Below are positions 1-14,438 of a DNA stretch of 64,000 bases, one piece after another. A program made the translations under genes and the position numbers. This stretch comes from Adiantum capillus-veneris (lineage: Eukaryota; Streptophyta; Polypodiopsida; Polypodiales; Pteridaceae). The first letter of the stretch is position 1. Every line of letters begins with the position of its first letter. The stretch covers positions 98,691,587 through 98,755,586 of the forward strand of contig CM043966.1 of assembly GCA_014529385.2 (NCBI GenBank). The letters are read 5' to 3'. Below the pieces are notes generated by a model. The model was not told where the DNA came from and did not search any database. It saw only the letters and a list, made by a program, of their open reading frames with translations.

Positions 1-933
<933 letters not shown>

Positions 934-1104
934 TGTAGAAGGCAGGGACCACCTCTAGCAAGCGGCTGGCGAGTACTAGAGGCTTCCAAAAGTAGTAACT
1001 AGAGAGTTAACAGGGTAATCGATAGTGCATAATCAATCAAACACCAATCTGAGAACCTATAAATAGGATTGAGTATTCATTTTTGGGTGACGTGTCACAC
1101 CTTG

Positions 1105-1203
<99 letters not shown>

Positions 1204-1540
1204 TGTGCACTTAATCGTTGATCTTTTATAATCCCAAAGTCCTATTACTCTATTTGGAGCTATTTACTGGCATACTTGTCCTTTCTAGTGTTACTACTAC
1301 CAGTTGTACTCTGATTAGTCTTCTAAATAAAATTCCAGTTCTAGTCTCTGTGTCTATCATCATTTTATTTCCAATTCTCCCTTCCAATATTTTGAAGTCT
1401 GATCTGATCGTTTTGAGTAAGATATCACTAAATCTAATTACCAACCTAGAATAGTTGTGTGAACTTATCTAGCTCGTTCCATTTTCGCGATCACGGTGGT
1501 TTGAGCCACATTTCTCTAAGACAAACAAACTACCTCCCAA
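934..1540 (+). repeat. 5' LTR of the 0.9-6.3 kb element
   Basis: It aligns with 5776-6333 over blocks such as GACCACCTCTAGCA / GAACCACCTCTAGCA, CTATTCATTTTTGGGTGACG and TTGTACTCTGATTAGTCTTC. It begins with TG. The precise end is set by the PBS-like sequence at 1541, because the other copy is lost in a microsatellite after about 6333. It carries its own (CT)n tract. Confidence 0.8.
1110..1201. repeat. (CT)n inside the 5' LTR
   Basis: About 90 bases of CT dinucleotide. The 3' LTR has a (CT)n block at the equivalent place (5959-6050), so the microsatellite was probably carried by the element before insertion. Confidence 0.9.
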
Positions 1541-1553
1541 CTAGTATCAAAGC
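1541..1553 (+). other. Primer-binding-site-like sequence
   Basis: CTAGTATCAAAGC resembles the plant tRNA-iMet primer-binding site TGGTATCAGAGC with a few changes, and sits just after the 5' LTR, where a PBS belongs. Confidence 0.55.
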
Positions 1554-1567
1554 TACTGTATATCATT

Positions 1568-3145
1568 GATGGCACCTAGAAGAAGCACACGAGGTCATTG
1601 AACAACCACTCGATTCAAGGAGAACCCAAATCAAGTCAATCCAAATACAAAGGAGACGGAGCCACGATCTGAGACTTATCAGCAACCCAGGAAGGAGACT
1701 AATGTTGCTCTAGGAGGGGGCATTGTCGAGGAATCACGAGATTCCCAGCATTCCAGTCCTTCCAGGTGAAGGAGGATAGAATCGGTTGAGAGAATGATTT
1801 TGTTTCACAAATCTTACAAAAGTCACAAACATAATGACGAAAAAGAAGTCATCAATCATTGCATAAGGCGACTAAGAGGAGAGTGGAACATACAGTCTCA
1901 GAGATAGAAAGAAATAAATGTGACACTGATACTGATCAATATAATAGGCAGAAACCTAGAGACAACAATCCAACACACAAAGTCAGCACCAGTCGGGGCA
2001 ATGAACATTCCAACAATCTTAAGATTTCTTTTTCATTATTCAAAAGTGGCAAAAGGGATGCTCTTGATAAGCCTTTGAGAAATACGCAAAACTGAAGCAC
2101 ATTGATGAAGCTGAATGGGGGGAATAATTCCCACAAACATTGAAGAAAGAAACTCAAAAATGGTACTACCATTACCCAACTTACAGACTGAAGTCATACA
2201 TCAAGCTCGTTAAGGCATTTAAATTGGAATATTCAGACAATAGGAGAGATGAATACATTTTTTGCGAGCTTGATAAGATTAAGCAAGGAAAGTTGTCAGT
2301 CAAATAATGTGAAAAAAATCAAGGAGCTAACCAAACAACTTTAAGCACCTCCCTCAGAGAAACGAATGTGAGCTTGGTTCTTGAACGGATTTTGGAGTAA
2401 GAAATTGAGAGAGCAAGAAGACCAATGCCAAGTAGGAAACTCAATCCTTTGGTACAATGGATACTAAAACTGGAGAAACATGCTAAAAAAGGAAGGGGCC
2501 ATATGAGAATACATTCTAGTGACAATGATTCTTCTACGAAAGAAAGCTTTGGGTTCAATTCTAGTTCGAGTTCGAGTTTGAGTTCATCTAATACTGAATC
2601 AAATGATAAAGATAAAGTAAAGAAAAAGGGGTCCTGGACCATGAAGATTGAAGAGATGTCCAGATAGATTGCTGAGATAGCAAAAATGAGACCCTCATTA
2701 AAGAAAGGAAAGATATCGTGTTCCAAATATCAATCAAAGGATCACATATTCAATGAATGCTCTCAATGCACATATTGTAAGGATTCAAACAATTGCAAAA
2801 TCAGAATTCACCATTCAAAGAAGGAGAAGGATATGTTGATGATTATATTCACTAGTCCTGAAGCATATAAGATATATACGACCTGTGCATCTAAAGAATA
2901 GTTGGGGTTGGTTGGGAATGGTACCAGAATGGTGCTGGCAGGGGCAGATCCATAGGAGATTTTTGAAAGAAAAATCTAAAATGTTATCAGTGTAGCAAGT
3001 ATAGCCACTGTGCAACGAAATGTCCTCTAGCAGGAAGAGAGCTAGAGGAGATTTTTGAAATAAGAATTTAAAGTGTTATCAATGCAGCAATTATGGCCAC
3101 TTTGCAGTGCAATGTTTAGATTCACCCAAGCCATAGGTACTCAAG
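1568..3145 (+). pseudogene. gag remnant with two tandem zinc knuckles
   Basis: A frame beginning near 1568 reads MAPRRSTRG and then meets many stops and frameshifts, so this is a dead gag. Near the 3' end two CCHC knuckles can be read, KCYQCSKYSHCATKC (about 2975-3020) and KCYQCSNYGHFAVQC (about 3070-3115). They lie in a 93-bp in-frame tandem duplication (2955 and 3048). Gag packages the element RNA in a cytoplasmic virus-like particle, and the knuckles bind RNA. Family assignment rests on the knuckles and the downstream RT. Confidence 0.65.
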
Positions 3146-3399
3146 GGGAGAAATCTTCTGGTTTGGATAGCTACAGCTCTGGCAACAAGCAAGATGAAAT
3201 TTTTGTGAAGGTCTATGAACACATTTAGAAGCTAACAATAGAACAAGATGACATTAGACACATATATTCTAGAGGCTACAAAATTCATTAGGCAAAAGAG
3301 GAAAGTTGAGGCTGAAGCTAGGATTGTGGACTTAGCAGGTTTTTGGGGATGATGAGGTCCCAGCAATCCAAATAGATTACAAGCTGCACAAATAGTGGG

Positions 3400-3790
3400 A
3401 ACCTTTATCTGGGGTAATTCTAGATAGAGGAGTAGAAGACTTAGTCAATATTCTCGGTGAGCACCTAAGGAAAAAGCTAGGAATAACGAAGATGAAGCCA
3501 TCTCCCTTTAGAATAAGGATGGTCAATCAGAGAGTAGTCCAAGCTATTGGGCTTATTGAAAACATGCAGATAAGAGATGGAAGGAGAAGTTTAACACCAG
3601 CTTATTGAAAACATGCAGATAAGAGACGGAAAAGAAAGGTTTAAAACCAGCTTTTTGGTACTGGACGTACAAGGATCTTATGGTATGTTTCTAGGAAGGC
3701 CATGGCTTAAGGTTGCTGGAGCAATTCATGACTATGCAAACCCTGACAATTCAAGAATCCAACAAAAGAATTTAGATTAAGACAAATAAC
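3400..3790 (+). pseudogene. Aspartic protease remnant
   Basis: Frames read GVILDRGVEDLVNILGEHL, in which the catalytic D-T/S-G has become DRG, and later GMFLGRPWLKVAG, matching the LGRP motif of retropepsins. A 49-bp tandem duplication (copies at 3551 and 3600) breaks the region between them. The protease would process Gag-Pol, but the altered triad and stops make this copy inactive. Confidence 0.6.
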
Positions 3791-4437
3791 ACCACAAGAT
3801 GGAGGAAGGCACTGAGACTAGAGGAATTATATAAGAAATGTAAAACTAAGAAGATTGAAAGAGTGCTTGCATCCATGAACATCTTTTCATTAACAGAAAT
3901 TGATCTTAGCGTGATACAAATGGATAAAGAGAAAGGCTATGAACCAAAAAAGCCAGTGTTATGATCAATTCATTGAGCTAAGGTTTGGAGAACGGATAGT
4001 TTGGATTGATGGTCCCTCATCAAAATAGTCAACATAAAAAATGTTCGACTTCAACTTGGAGGAGGAAAATTCAATAGCACTTGCATTGGGTCTACATAAT
4101 GATCTTTTAGAAGTCAACAACCCTTTCAACAATTACACTCCAAGCATTCAAACTGGAAAAGAAGCAGAATTGATGGCCAAGAGAAAGGGAGGTGGGCCAA
4201 ACTAGTTACTTCCAGATGATCGAGAACTAGAGGACATGAATCTTGGCTCAAAGAAAAATCCCAGAATGATCAAGATAAACAATCCTCTAAAGACAAAGAT
4301 TAAAGAAAAGGCCAGGGCATTGTTCCTAAAGTATAAAATGTATTTGCATGGGAACATACGGACCTCAAAGGAGGCAATCCAAAAGTCTTGACAACATCGA
4401 ATGCCACTAAAGCCAGATGCCAAACCTATTAGAATGC

Positions 4438-4840
4438 AAAGGTACATAATGAATCCTAACTATGCTAAAAAGGTTAAGGAAGAAATTGAAAATTTTCTTA
4501 AAGTTGGGTTCATTATAGAAGTAGCAAGTATAACTAGTTGTTTCCCATAGTGATAATTCCTAAGAAGAATGTGTGTTGACTATAGAATGCTTAATGCCCA
4601 TACCATTAAGGATCCTTTTCCATTACCATTCACATACATGATGCTAGATGATATTGCAAGCCATGAAATGTATAGCTTCATCGACAGCTATAATGGCTAC
4701 AATCAACTAAAGATTGCACCAAAATTTGGGCCAAAAAAAAACTTAATCATTGAATGGGGATAATTTATGTATTTAGTGATGTCATTCAGGCTTTGAAATG
4801 CTTTGACAACTTTTCAAAAGATCAGACTACAGGGACCTTT
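4438..4840 (+). pseudogene. Reverse transcriptase N-terminal remnant (Ty3/gypsy)
   Basis: The translation contains CVDYRMLNAHTIKDPFPLP, MYSFIDSYNGYNQLKIAP and a decayed MPFGL-like block, the usual order of finger and palm motifs in Ty3/gypsy RT. The catalytic [YF]xDD block is missing because the homology stops near 4830. A paralogue with more of the palm lies on the - strand at 19639-20124. A short in-frame stop and a frameshift lie within the fragment. Confidence 0.8.
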
Positions 4841-4862
4841 ATCAGAGGCATAACCTTTTAAA

Positions 4863-5720
4863 GGATGCAATCATGCAAAAGTATATTTATCATGAACTGG
4901 TACAAATTGTGGATAAGAATGGTGATTTGACTCTCAATGTTAGATATTTGGAGAATTTTACTGAAACAATTGAGTTTGATTTCCAAGGTAGGGTATCTTA
5001 GTACACTATGAATTTGTCCAATCAGGCACTCATGGAGTATCTAGAAAGCCAAAAGAACCCACATGAAGACCATGACAATGAGGAAGAGGATGATGATGAA
5101 AAAACTTAGGACCAATGAAATCAAAAGAAGGATGATGATGATGTGGTGGTGGTGGTGGAGAGGATGGACACAATATAGGCCCAGCTACCAATGTGATTCA
5201 ACCTCCAGATCATGCTGAGGATAGGCAATCCAAGGATTTCTAGTTCAAAGAAATGACACAGATCCTATTCAAAGCATTGTTAAATGTAACCAACCCTTGC
5301 CTCACAGATGGCTGCACACTGCATCTTATAGCCATAAGTTGGCTAGGGCAAGAGCACTCTCTATGATGCTGACACCAAGACATGGAATACACTCACACCT
5401 TATGAAGTTATGATGAAGACTACCAAGAAGGACCAACTGGAGCAAGAGGCACTATTCTGACTCATTCATAAGGAAAATTCTGGTGCAACCACTTCCAAAG
5501 CATCTCAAGAACCTTCTAAATGAAAGAAGGCACCTGACAAGAAGAGGGTTCGTTGGAAAAACACTGGTTGAGCTGCTTGATATATGTTTTTGGCCTCCTT
5601 TTACAAGATAAAGTAGATCCAATGGTTTTAGAAGGCACCTTTGGAGTCCTAGGCAGGTAATCAAGAGTTAGCCACCCAGATACAAGAGATAAAGGAAGTA
5701 GTGGAGCTAACTTTGACACC
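4863..5720 (+). pseudogene. Unidentified acidic ORF region after RT
   Basis: A frame from about 4863 reads AIMQKYIYHELVQIVDKNG, then a region rich in D and E (HEDHDNEEEDDDEKT) and later lysine-rich segments up to the polypurine tract. It is interrupted by several stops. I do not recognise a domain. It occupies the place of RNase H and integrase. The related fragment at 19.3-20.6 kb also has an Asp/Glu-rich stretch directly after RT, so it may be a real extra ORF of this family or foreign sequence joined by deletion. Confidence 0.35.
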
Positions 5721-5756
5721 AACATTTTCTAGAAATTTTGGTACTATACCAAAATT

Positions 5757-5775
5757 CAAGAAAGGGGAGGAGGAA
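5757..5775 (+). other. Polypurine tract
   Basis: A purine run, AAGAAAGGGGAGGAGGAA, lies immediately before the TGTAGAAGG start of the 3' LTR. This is the expected primer for plus-strand DNA synthesis. Confidence 0.8.
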
Positions 5776-7392
<1,617 letters not shown>

Positions 7393-7413
7393 CCCCCCCC
7401 CCCCCCCCCCCCC
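7393..7413. repeat. Homopolymer C21 (G21 on - strand)
   Basis: Uninterrupted run of 21 C. On the - strand it sits where a polypurine tract of a chromovirus-like element would be. Confidence 0.9.
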
Positions 7414-8307
7414 GCTCCCTTCTTCTAGCTTTGTCGTCCTTGACAAAGGCATGTCATGGTAGAAGCCCAAGGAAGGATGTGCCTAAAAAAGAAAAATTTT
7501 AGGACAGTAGCAAGCTCAACCATATGGCAATAAAGTATAAGGGGAAGGCAAAGCACATGTGGCAACGAGTAAGTACAAATTATTATGAAATGCTACAGTG
7601 CCATTAAGGACAAATAAATTTCACTTTGCTGAAATTAATCAATCGAGAGTTTTGGGCTTGTGGATGCGTGTATTGATTAGTTTGCTATGACTAAGGGTTA
7701 AAACACTCACTCTAGCACTAGGTATGTTAGGAAGACTATCTTGAATTTTTCACTTGAAGCTCAATGGAAAAAAAATTCATGTCATTTTTCTTTCTTTTCC
7801 TTTTTACTCTTTTTTTTCATTTTGTCTTCACATTGATTCAAAATCATTTGACATGTGTGCTTATTTTGTATGCCCAGGCCTTTTTTGCTTCTCAAAGAAA
7901 ATTCCCACACCAGAAACCTCTAGGGCTCTAGTACCCTAGGCAATACATGTAAATGAAGTACCAAAATCAAGGCAATATTTCTCTTCCAACTTATTCTTTT
8001 ACACTTGTGACGCTTTTGTTTTTTGCTTCCATTTCCTTTATATTCTCACTAGTGCTCTTTTTTGTTTAAGTGAGTGTAAAATGTACCAAAGCATGAGAGA
8101 GACTATAGTAAGTTGAGGTAGTCAATTTTTTAAACACTACACATTAGTCCCCTTCAGTCTCAAAAGTGGAAAGGAACCTTCTTACTTCTTTTTGGAGAGT
8201 TGTCAATTAAAAATTCAACAACATGGGGCTCATGCATTTAACCAACTTCTGGGATGGTAACATTTGAGGAAGGAAGTAGAGCACGTCGATTCCCAGTTAA
8301 ATCTTGA
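7414..8307. other. Non-coding stretch, nothing recognised
   Basis: AT-rich sequence with no supported ORF. Only a short (61-codon) frame occurs, at 7754-7939, with no recognisable motif. Confidence 0.4.
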
Positions 8308-9480
8308 AATGGACTGGTTACTTTTGACAGCTATTCTAGGTTAGAATGTTGGAGTTAGTCCGATCTAATCAAGCAATCAAACTTCAGATACAAGAATATA
8401 AAATGATTGAATTGGAGGTAGAAACAGGAGACATACTGGGATTGGAATTTATATTTAGCTAATGAGAGTACAATTGGCATTAGGTACAATAGTGAGGGCC
8501 AAGTAATGCTCATAGAAATTTCCAAAAGAGCATAAGAGTACAACTAGCTCCAAAGTCATAGCTACAATAACAATAGAGATGACAATAGCCTGCAAAATGA
8601 GTAATGGGCCCCATTTTAAGGTGTCAAATTGGGTCTTTGACTAACTATTTTGTGTAAAAATATAGTGGTAATTGGGCTCAATGATTACCACTTCCTATTG
8701 TCGATTAGATTCTTGATTAAGGTAAATTCCCACTTTCTACATTTCCTTCCCCCCTTTCTTTAAATTTTGGAATATTTCAAAAAATTTAGGTATGCTTCTG
8801 AAAATGATTGATATACTTGGGAGAGTGGCCTAAGTCTGCCCACTTTCCTTTCTTCTAATTATTCAACAACAAATGACAAGCTTCTTTGAGTGCATCATAC
8901 TTCTTGCCAATCGAGGTTGGGCCTATCAACTCTCTATTATTATGCTTTATCTTGCATATGTGGACACTTTTTGGGGTGTCAATGTTTCCTTTTATTTGGA
9001 GCCTTCTTCCTTGTGGACTTTGGAGTAGATTGAGGTGGAGCATTGGGTAGCAACATTCTCTTGTCAACCAAGCTCAAAAAGAGATTCTTGTTCCAAGTGC
9101 TCCTTAACATCAATAATCATCTCCATTTTGTATGGCATCAAAGAATTCTAGGTGTTTGTATTAGCATCATATAGGGTACGCCTTCCCCTTTGGATCATGC
9201 CAATTTGTGACAGACTGATGTTGTAAATCCATCCCTCTGGTAGTGGTTGATTTGCCTTGGTCATTGCCTATAAAACCTCAACCATCTCTTTGAATTGTGT
9301 CTATGATGATTCTTTACTTTGCTAGCTCCTTTTCAGAGCTTTTGGAAGCTAAAGGAGCTCACTATGTGAGTCAAATCAGTCGCATGAGTTGAGCCTCGTC
9401 CTCCTTCTAAAGTGATGTCATTCGGAAGAGGATGGTTCTAGGAAAGCCTCTTTATTTTCCATGAGATTATGGAGGTAATT
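8308..9480 (-). mobile_element. Repeat family Q, copy 1 (retroelement 3' region plus LTR part)
   Basis: Blocks of this region recur elsewhere. 8308-8640 matches 45999-46340 (for example AATTGGAATTTATATT and AGTAATGGGCCC). 8700-9060 matches 48950-49230 (ACATTTCCTTCCC, GGGGTGTCA, GAGCCTTCTT). 9090-9470 matches 54580-54940 (TCATCTCCAATTTGTATGGC-like, AGCTAAAGGAGCTC-like). The - strand holds a short frame (8855-9067) without a known domain. The pattern suggests the 3' end of an old retroelement followed by its LTR. The copy is unbroken here and interrupted in the other locus. Confidence 0.55.
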
Positions 9481-9892
9481 AACATTTTGACAAATAGATG
9501 CATTCCATGTGTGCAAGAATGGTGGGTATGTAAGAGAGGTGTAAGCGTAGTCAAAGGATGCACTTCTCCCCCCCAAAAGGGAATGGACAACTTTATGATT
9601 TTTTGGCCTTTTGTAACTCCTACATATGATCTCTTATTTAAGCAAGGATTATAGATCTAGAATCTACATGCGGAGCTCCTTTGATAGATATGCTACATGA
9701 TATACTTTTGACCGCTAGATTACAGATTTCTTGTAGAGGGGAAATTTTAATTCAATTAAACCATATTTTTGGCCTGCTTGAATTCAAAAGCTATCCTTTG
9801 ATTGCTTTCTTAATACTAAAGGTTTGACTCTCTTAAATTGCCAAATAAAGAGGCCCTCCTAGACTCCATTCTCTTCCTAATGTAAATCTTCC
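9481..9892. other. Non-coding stretch, nothing recognised
   Basis: No supported frame and no repeat partner noticed. Confidence 0.4.
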
Positions 9893-10335
9893 TTGTTTGA
9901 GGACAGATAAAACGGGCATCCACCTGGCCGGACACGTAGCCGGACACCACATTTGTACTCTATTAATTTTCCGAGCTAGTGTAGTGATACATCATGTAAA
10001 TCCTAATTCTAGAGTAGCACGTCAATTCCCTGAGTTGTAATGATGTCATGATAATTGTAAAGGTCTGTGTGAGCCGGCCACTGGCCATTTAGAATGCCCT
10101 AGGTATAAAGGTCAATAACCTTAATGTGAAAGAAGGCTTATCTTGAGAAGAAGAAAAGAGCTCCACTATACGTATGCTCAAGCTACGAGCTGCTCCAATT
10201 TGTAATCGACGCAACTAATGAATGGGTAATCATATTTTAGTTTTTAAACTTGCATTGTGTTCCTCTCTCTTTGATCTTTCTTTCAAGTGTAAACATTGTC
10301 AATTTTGTTGAGGTTCTCGACTACACGTTATGAGC
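9893..10335 (+). repeat. Probable 5' LTR of the 9.9-18.1 kb element
   Basis: The sequence begins TGTTTGAGGACAG and carries a TATA-like GGTATAAAGG at about 10102-10111. It leads into a non-coding leader and then gag-like frames on the same strand. No second LTR copy was found in the window, so the boundaries are estimates. Confidence 0.4.
10104..10109 (+). promoter_or_regulatory. TATA-like box in the probable LTR
   Basis: TATAAA follows GCCCTAGG. It lies upstream of a plausible R/U5 region and is in the same orientation as the downstream gag frames. Confidence 0.35.
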
Positions 10336-11150
10336 CTAATCATCAAATTTTAGTGCTTAAATCACTATTTTTAGACGTTTTGACCATAGGAGAGTGTTCT
10401 TAGACCATAGGATGACATTGTTGGTATGTTCTGTTGCAATTTTTATGACCTTTTTCATGATGGATTGTGATTTCGGTACCTTGTCAGATTGCAACCAGAC
10501 TTGCTAGGATAGTGCCCCTAGGTTTCCTTGACCTCCTCCTAAAGTTTTGTTGCATTTTGAGTCCGTTCAAGTGCCGAAATGGCGTGATGACCTAGAGTTG
10601 TGAGAAAGAACATAGGTAAATTTCCGTGATCGTTGAGTGTTGTTTTGCTTGTTGAGCTAGTGTGTTTTCTTGTTAAGGTTCACTACGTGAGATTGACGAT
10701 CTCATAGAGTCTCCGTGCCCCATCCGAGCCACTTTGCCTGAGTATTGACATTATGTTAGTGCCAAAAAGCTATGCTGCAGACGTCCATTGCGATGACCCG
10801 CTAACATTGGCGTTGTTGTCATGGATATGATCCTTAGATGGTGAGTGACCTAGTGCGTATTTAGAGCGTTCTTTTTCAAATATTTGTCTTTCAATCCATC
10901 TACACATTAGCAGTTTAGCAGCTAGACATGGGATTAAGTGCTTGATACAATCTAGAAGTTGAGGACTTGCTAGATCTATTCTTGAGAAGTAAAGAGGTTG
11001 TGAGTGAGATTGCCAAAAGCATTTCATTCTTCGATTTTCTCATTACTTTCAGAGTGCTGTTCTGTTTTCCATTTTGACTTTGTTTTGTACCATTCTGTTT
11101 GTTTTTGTTTCATGTTTCATTTCATCACTTAGAAGTAGGATAAGTAGAAA
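10336..11150 (+). other. Leader sequence before the tandem array
   Basis: Non-coding. The sequence is consistent with the untranslated leader of the following retroelement. I see no PBS that I can assign with confidence. Confidence 0.3.
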
Positions 11151-13250
11151 CTACCACCATCAAATTTGGGCTAAAAGATTAAGAGAAAAAAAGGGTGAAA
11201 ACCATGTTTTGGCCGAAATGACCATAGCTTTGAAATTATGAAAATTTGATGGTAGAGACCTCAAAAGTGATCCAAATTCAAAAATTTGTGGATCAAAGGT
11301 ATCAGAAGACACTCTAGAAGCAATTTGGAAAGTTTGGCCAGATTCTGTGGAGGAACATGGATCGCAATCCATGTACCCCAGAGACCATTTTTGGTGAAAA
11401 GTGATCAGTGACATTGAACATCAATGGGAAATTGCTCTGATCAAGTTTTCTTGAAAGAAAAACTCAAAAATTACATCATAACTGACTGTCAGGGCAAAAA
11501 CAGCAAAAACAGGGATTCAGACACAAAACTGGGCAAATGTTGAGATTTTGGGATCCAAATTCAAAAAATTTGGCTTCTACAGGGCATCGAGAACCAACAG
11601 AACAAAATTCAAGAAAAAATGCTGCCAAACATGGATCGCGATCCATGTACCTTTTTTATATTTGGGGCTAATATTTGACAAGTGCATTTCTAATGACTAG
11701 TGGAACAACTTTGCCAAAAAGAACCATGTCAAAAAGTTGAAAAAAGTTGATCAAAATAGCCAAATACAGAAACTAGTCAAAAACCGCAGGACAGACAGAA
11801 AAAACTTGCTTTTGAATTAAAAAAACTAGTCCAAATCCAAAACTTTTGATACCATAGCATCTAGTAAACATGTTGATTCTGATGGTACAAAGAAATGTCA
11901 GTTTGGCTTCCAAACATGGATCGCGATCCATGTACCTCATGAAAACATTTTTAATTTTTTTTTACTGAGATTTGAAGCGTAGGTACCTGAGACATAGACA
12001 AACACTTTTACCAAAAGAACCATATGCAAAAAAGTTGTAAAAAGTGGTCAAAAGAGCCAAAAATAGAACTTTGTCAGAACTCTCACACCAGACTGTAGAA
12101 GTCAGTTTTGGTTGAGCAAAACTAATCCAAATTCAAAAAGATTTGTGGAGCAAGCTACAAACATCATAAGCTATCAGCACACCAAAAATTCAGATCCAAA
12201 AGGGGTGGAACATGGATCACAATCCATGTACCTATGAGAAAATTTTGGAAAAAAACTTTTCTAGCCTGTAGCTGAGATCATTGTGAACAAAAGTCCCCAA
12301 AAAAAATTTGTCAAAAAAGTTCAAAAATTGGGTCAAAAGTGCCAAAAACAGTGCAAAGAGAGAAACCCTAAAACAGACCTAGGGATTGACTTTTGCTTGA
12401 CTCAAACAAGTCCAAATCACACAAAAACCATATAGCAGGGATCAAGAGACCAAGGACAACCTGTGTGCCAAGTTTCAGTGCAATCTGACACATAGGTACA
12501 TGGATCACGATCCATGTTACTTTGTCACAAACTAATATCAAACTTGCATCATAGCTAGATCACATCACAGCGAGTCTAGTGGTCTTTTCAAAACTGAATT
12601 TGGATACCAAAAACCAAAACAAAAGCCCTGAACTACCAAGTACTCTGACAAAGTGACATAACTAACCTAACTTTCAATCCAGAGGTCCATTTTCAAAAAA
12701 ATTGAAACCATAGGACCTCCTAATCATGCTAAGTCTGAATGGTACCAAGAAAAGTTAATTTGGGCTCCAAACATGGATCATGATCCATGTACCCATAGTG
12801 AGAGCTTGACCTAAAACTTTCCAGATCAATAGTGCATACACAAGAAAACATATCCTCAAGTCCAGTTCTGGGGAAAAATTGAGCAAATTTGGGTCAAAAG
12901 GAAGCAAAACAGGTGACAGATAGAAAACTGTAGGGCAGACCTAATGTTGGCTATTTGACGTATCAAACCAAGTCCAAATCCAAAAATATTTGAGATTTAG
13001 CTTGTGGACATAGTCAGGAACAAGCAGCCAAGAGATCAAGTCCAGATGTGGTTGAACATCGATCGCGATCTTAACCTCAGAATTTGCTGAAAATTGGCAC
13101 AGAACCTGCACATGACCTTGTCTACACACATTCAAAATTTGGGAAAATTTGGACAAAAAAAAATTGACAGGGAACATGGATCGCCATCCATGTACCTCAA
13201 CATAGTAGGGATATTTGACTTGGTGATCGTGAAGATATACTTGAGTACAT
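11150..13250. repeat. Tandem array of ~280-bp repeats with a 20-bp palindromic core
   Basis: Eight cores related to ACATGGATCGCGATCCATGT start at 11355, 11629, 11914, 12210, 12498, 12771, 13056 and 13174, with spacings 274, 285, 296, 288, 273, 285 and 118. The consensus core is a perfect 20-base palindrome, and two copies (11629, 11914) are exact. The intervening sequence is also repeated in a diverged form, with phrases such as GTCAAAA(A)GTGCCAAA and AAGTCCAAATCCAAAA, so the unit is about 280 bp. It lies between the probable LTR and the gag-like frames, suggesting a repeat-built leader. The array has no coding capacity. Confidence 0.9.
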
Positions 13251-13552
13251 TCCAAATCTCGGGTTTGAGCTAAAATACCTTTTGGAGGCCAAGATACAAT
13301 CCAAAGTTCCTGTGTTTTGTTCCTAAAACTATTTTGAGTGTTGTTTCAAGTGCAGTTCACTAAAATTTCTCTAACTATTGATAGACAACTCCAAATTGAG
13401 TCAAGTATAGCTAGGAAGAAAGCCTACGGGCAATAGCACATGCCTAGATAGTTGAATTTTTTGGTTTTAGAGCTAAATTTTTCTAGGTTTCCTAAATCCA
13501 AACTTTAAGGGTACCCCAAGAACAGTTTCCAGAAACCAAAAAAGACAAACTC

Positions 13553-14422
13553 TTGACTTTTGAGAGACTTGATCAGGGGCAGCAAGGGATAAGTTGCACT
13601 ATATTATCAGTTCTCTTCATAGAGGGCTTGAGTAATGAAACTCTCAAAAAGGACCTACATTTGAAAGGATGCATGGCATTTGATCAAGTCATTAGAGAAA
13701 CTCTATATCTAGTTGACAATTGTAAGGCCTATGGAGAGGTGACTAAAGATACAGACAACGCAACTAGTAGTGCCTCGTCTCTGCAGAGAGAACAAAAAAC
13801 AAAGAGAGATGTTCAAACTCCTTAGGAACCAATAATTGATCAAGTGGTTGAGGGAGTGATTAAAAGAATAAACCAAGGCTACAAACAAAACCTGAATGTG
13901 CGACAACCTGAATTGAGGATATGTAATACTTGTGGAGGGGATCATCCCACTCCATGGTGTAACACTCAACCGAAACATCAACAAATGCTAGACCAACAAC
14001 CACCTCTTTTGAATTATGGTAGAGTTGTAGTCAACTACACTCGGCCAACACATGTGCCACAACCCATGAGAAATCCATACTCCAATGCGAATACAATAAT
14101 GTTCATAGCCAATCATTAGGAGTATTGTTCAAAGAACATTCTTACCAAAAAAGAATGACCATTGTCTAGATCACCAGCTATGAAACAACAAGGTCCATGC
14201 TATGAGTGTGGAGGTGATCATTGGGCACGAAGTTGTCCAAACAAGGTTCTACAAATAGAATTATTTGTATCTTGTGAAGGTTGTGGGATAGACCGTCTAC
14301 GCCAACACTATGCAAAAAATCCAAACTACAAGGGCAAAGCAACAGTGAATGATGTAGGTATAATGCCTTCTTCAAGCGGATCCGAGTTAGAGCATGCAAT
14401 TCCTTTAAACGTGATTACTTGA
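13553..14422 (+). pseudogene. gag-like region with zinc knuckles
   Basis: Consecutive frames (13553-13825, 13844-14119, 14162-14422) read in the same direction with stops between them. They encode a region with DQGQQGISCTILSVL, then CNTCGGDHPTPWC (about 13927-13965) and CYECGGDHWARSC (about 14198-14236), two CCHC-like knuckles spaced C-x2-C-x4-H-x3/4-C, and a further CEGCGIDRLRQHYAKNP. Gag C-termini and plant retroelement nucleocapsids have such knuckles, which bind RNA. Three cysteine clusters in a row are unusual. No matrix or capsid fold can be assigned by eye. Confidence 0.6.
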
Positions 14423-14438
14423 GCTCAAGCTCAAGAAG

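Noticed and set aside
11150-13250. CRISPR-like array
   Set aside because: Regular spacing and palindromic cores, but the spacers are themselves repeated, units are ~280 bp, and the context is a plant retroelement.
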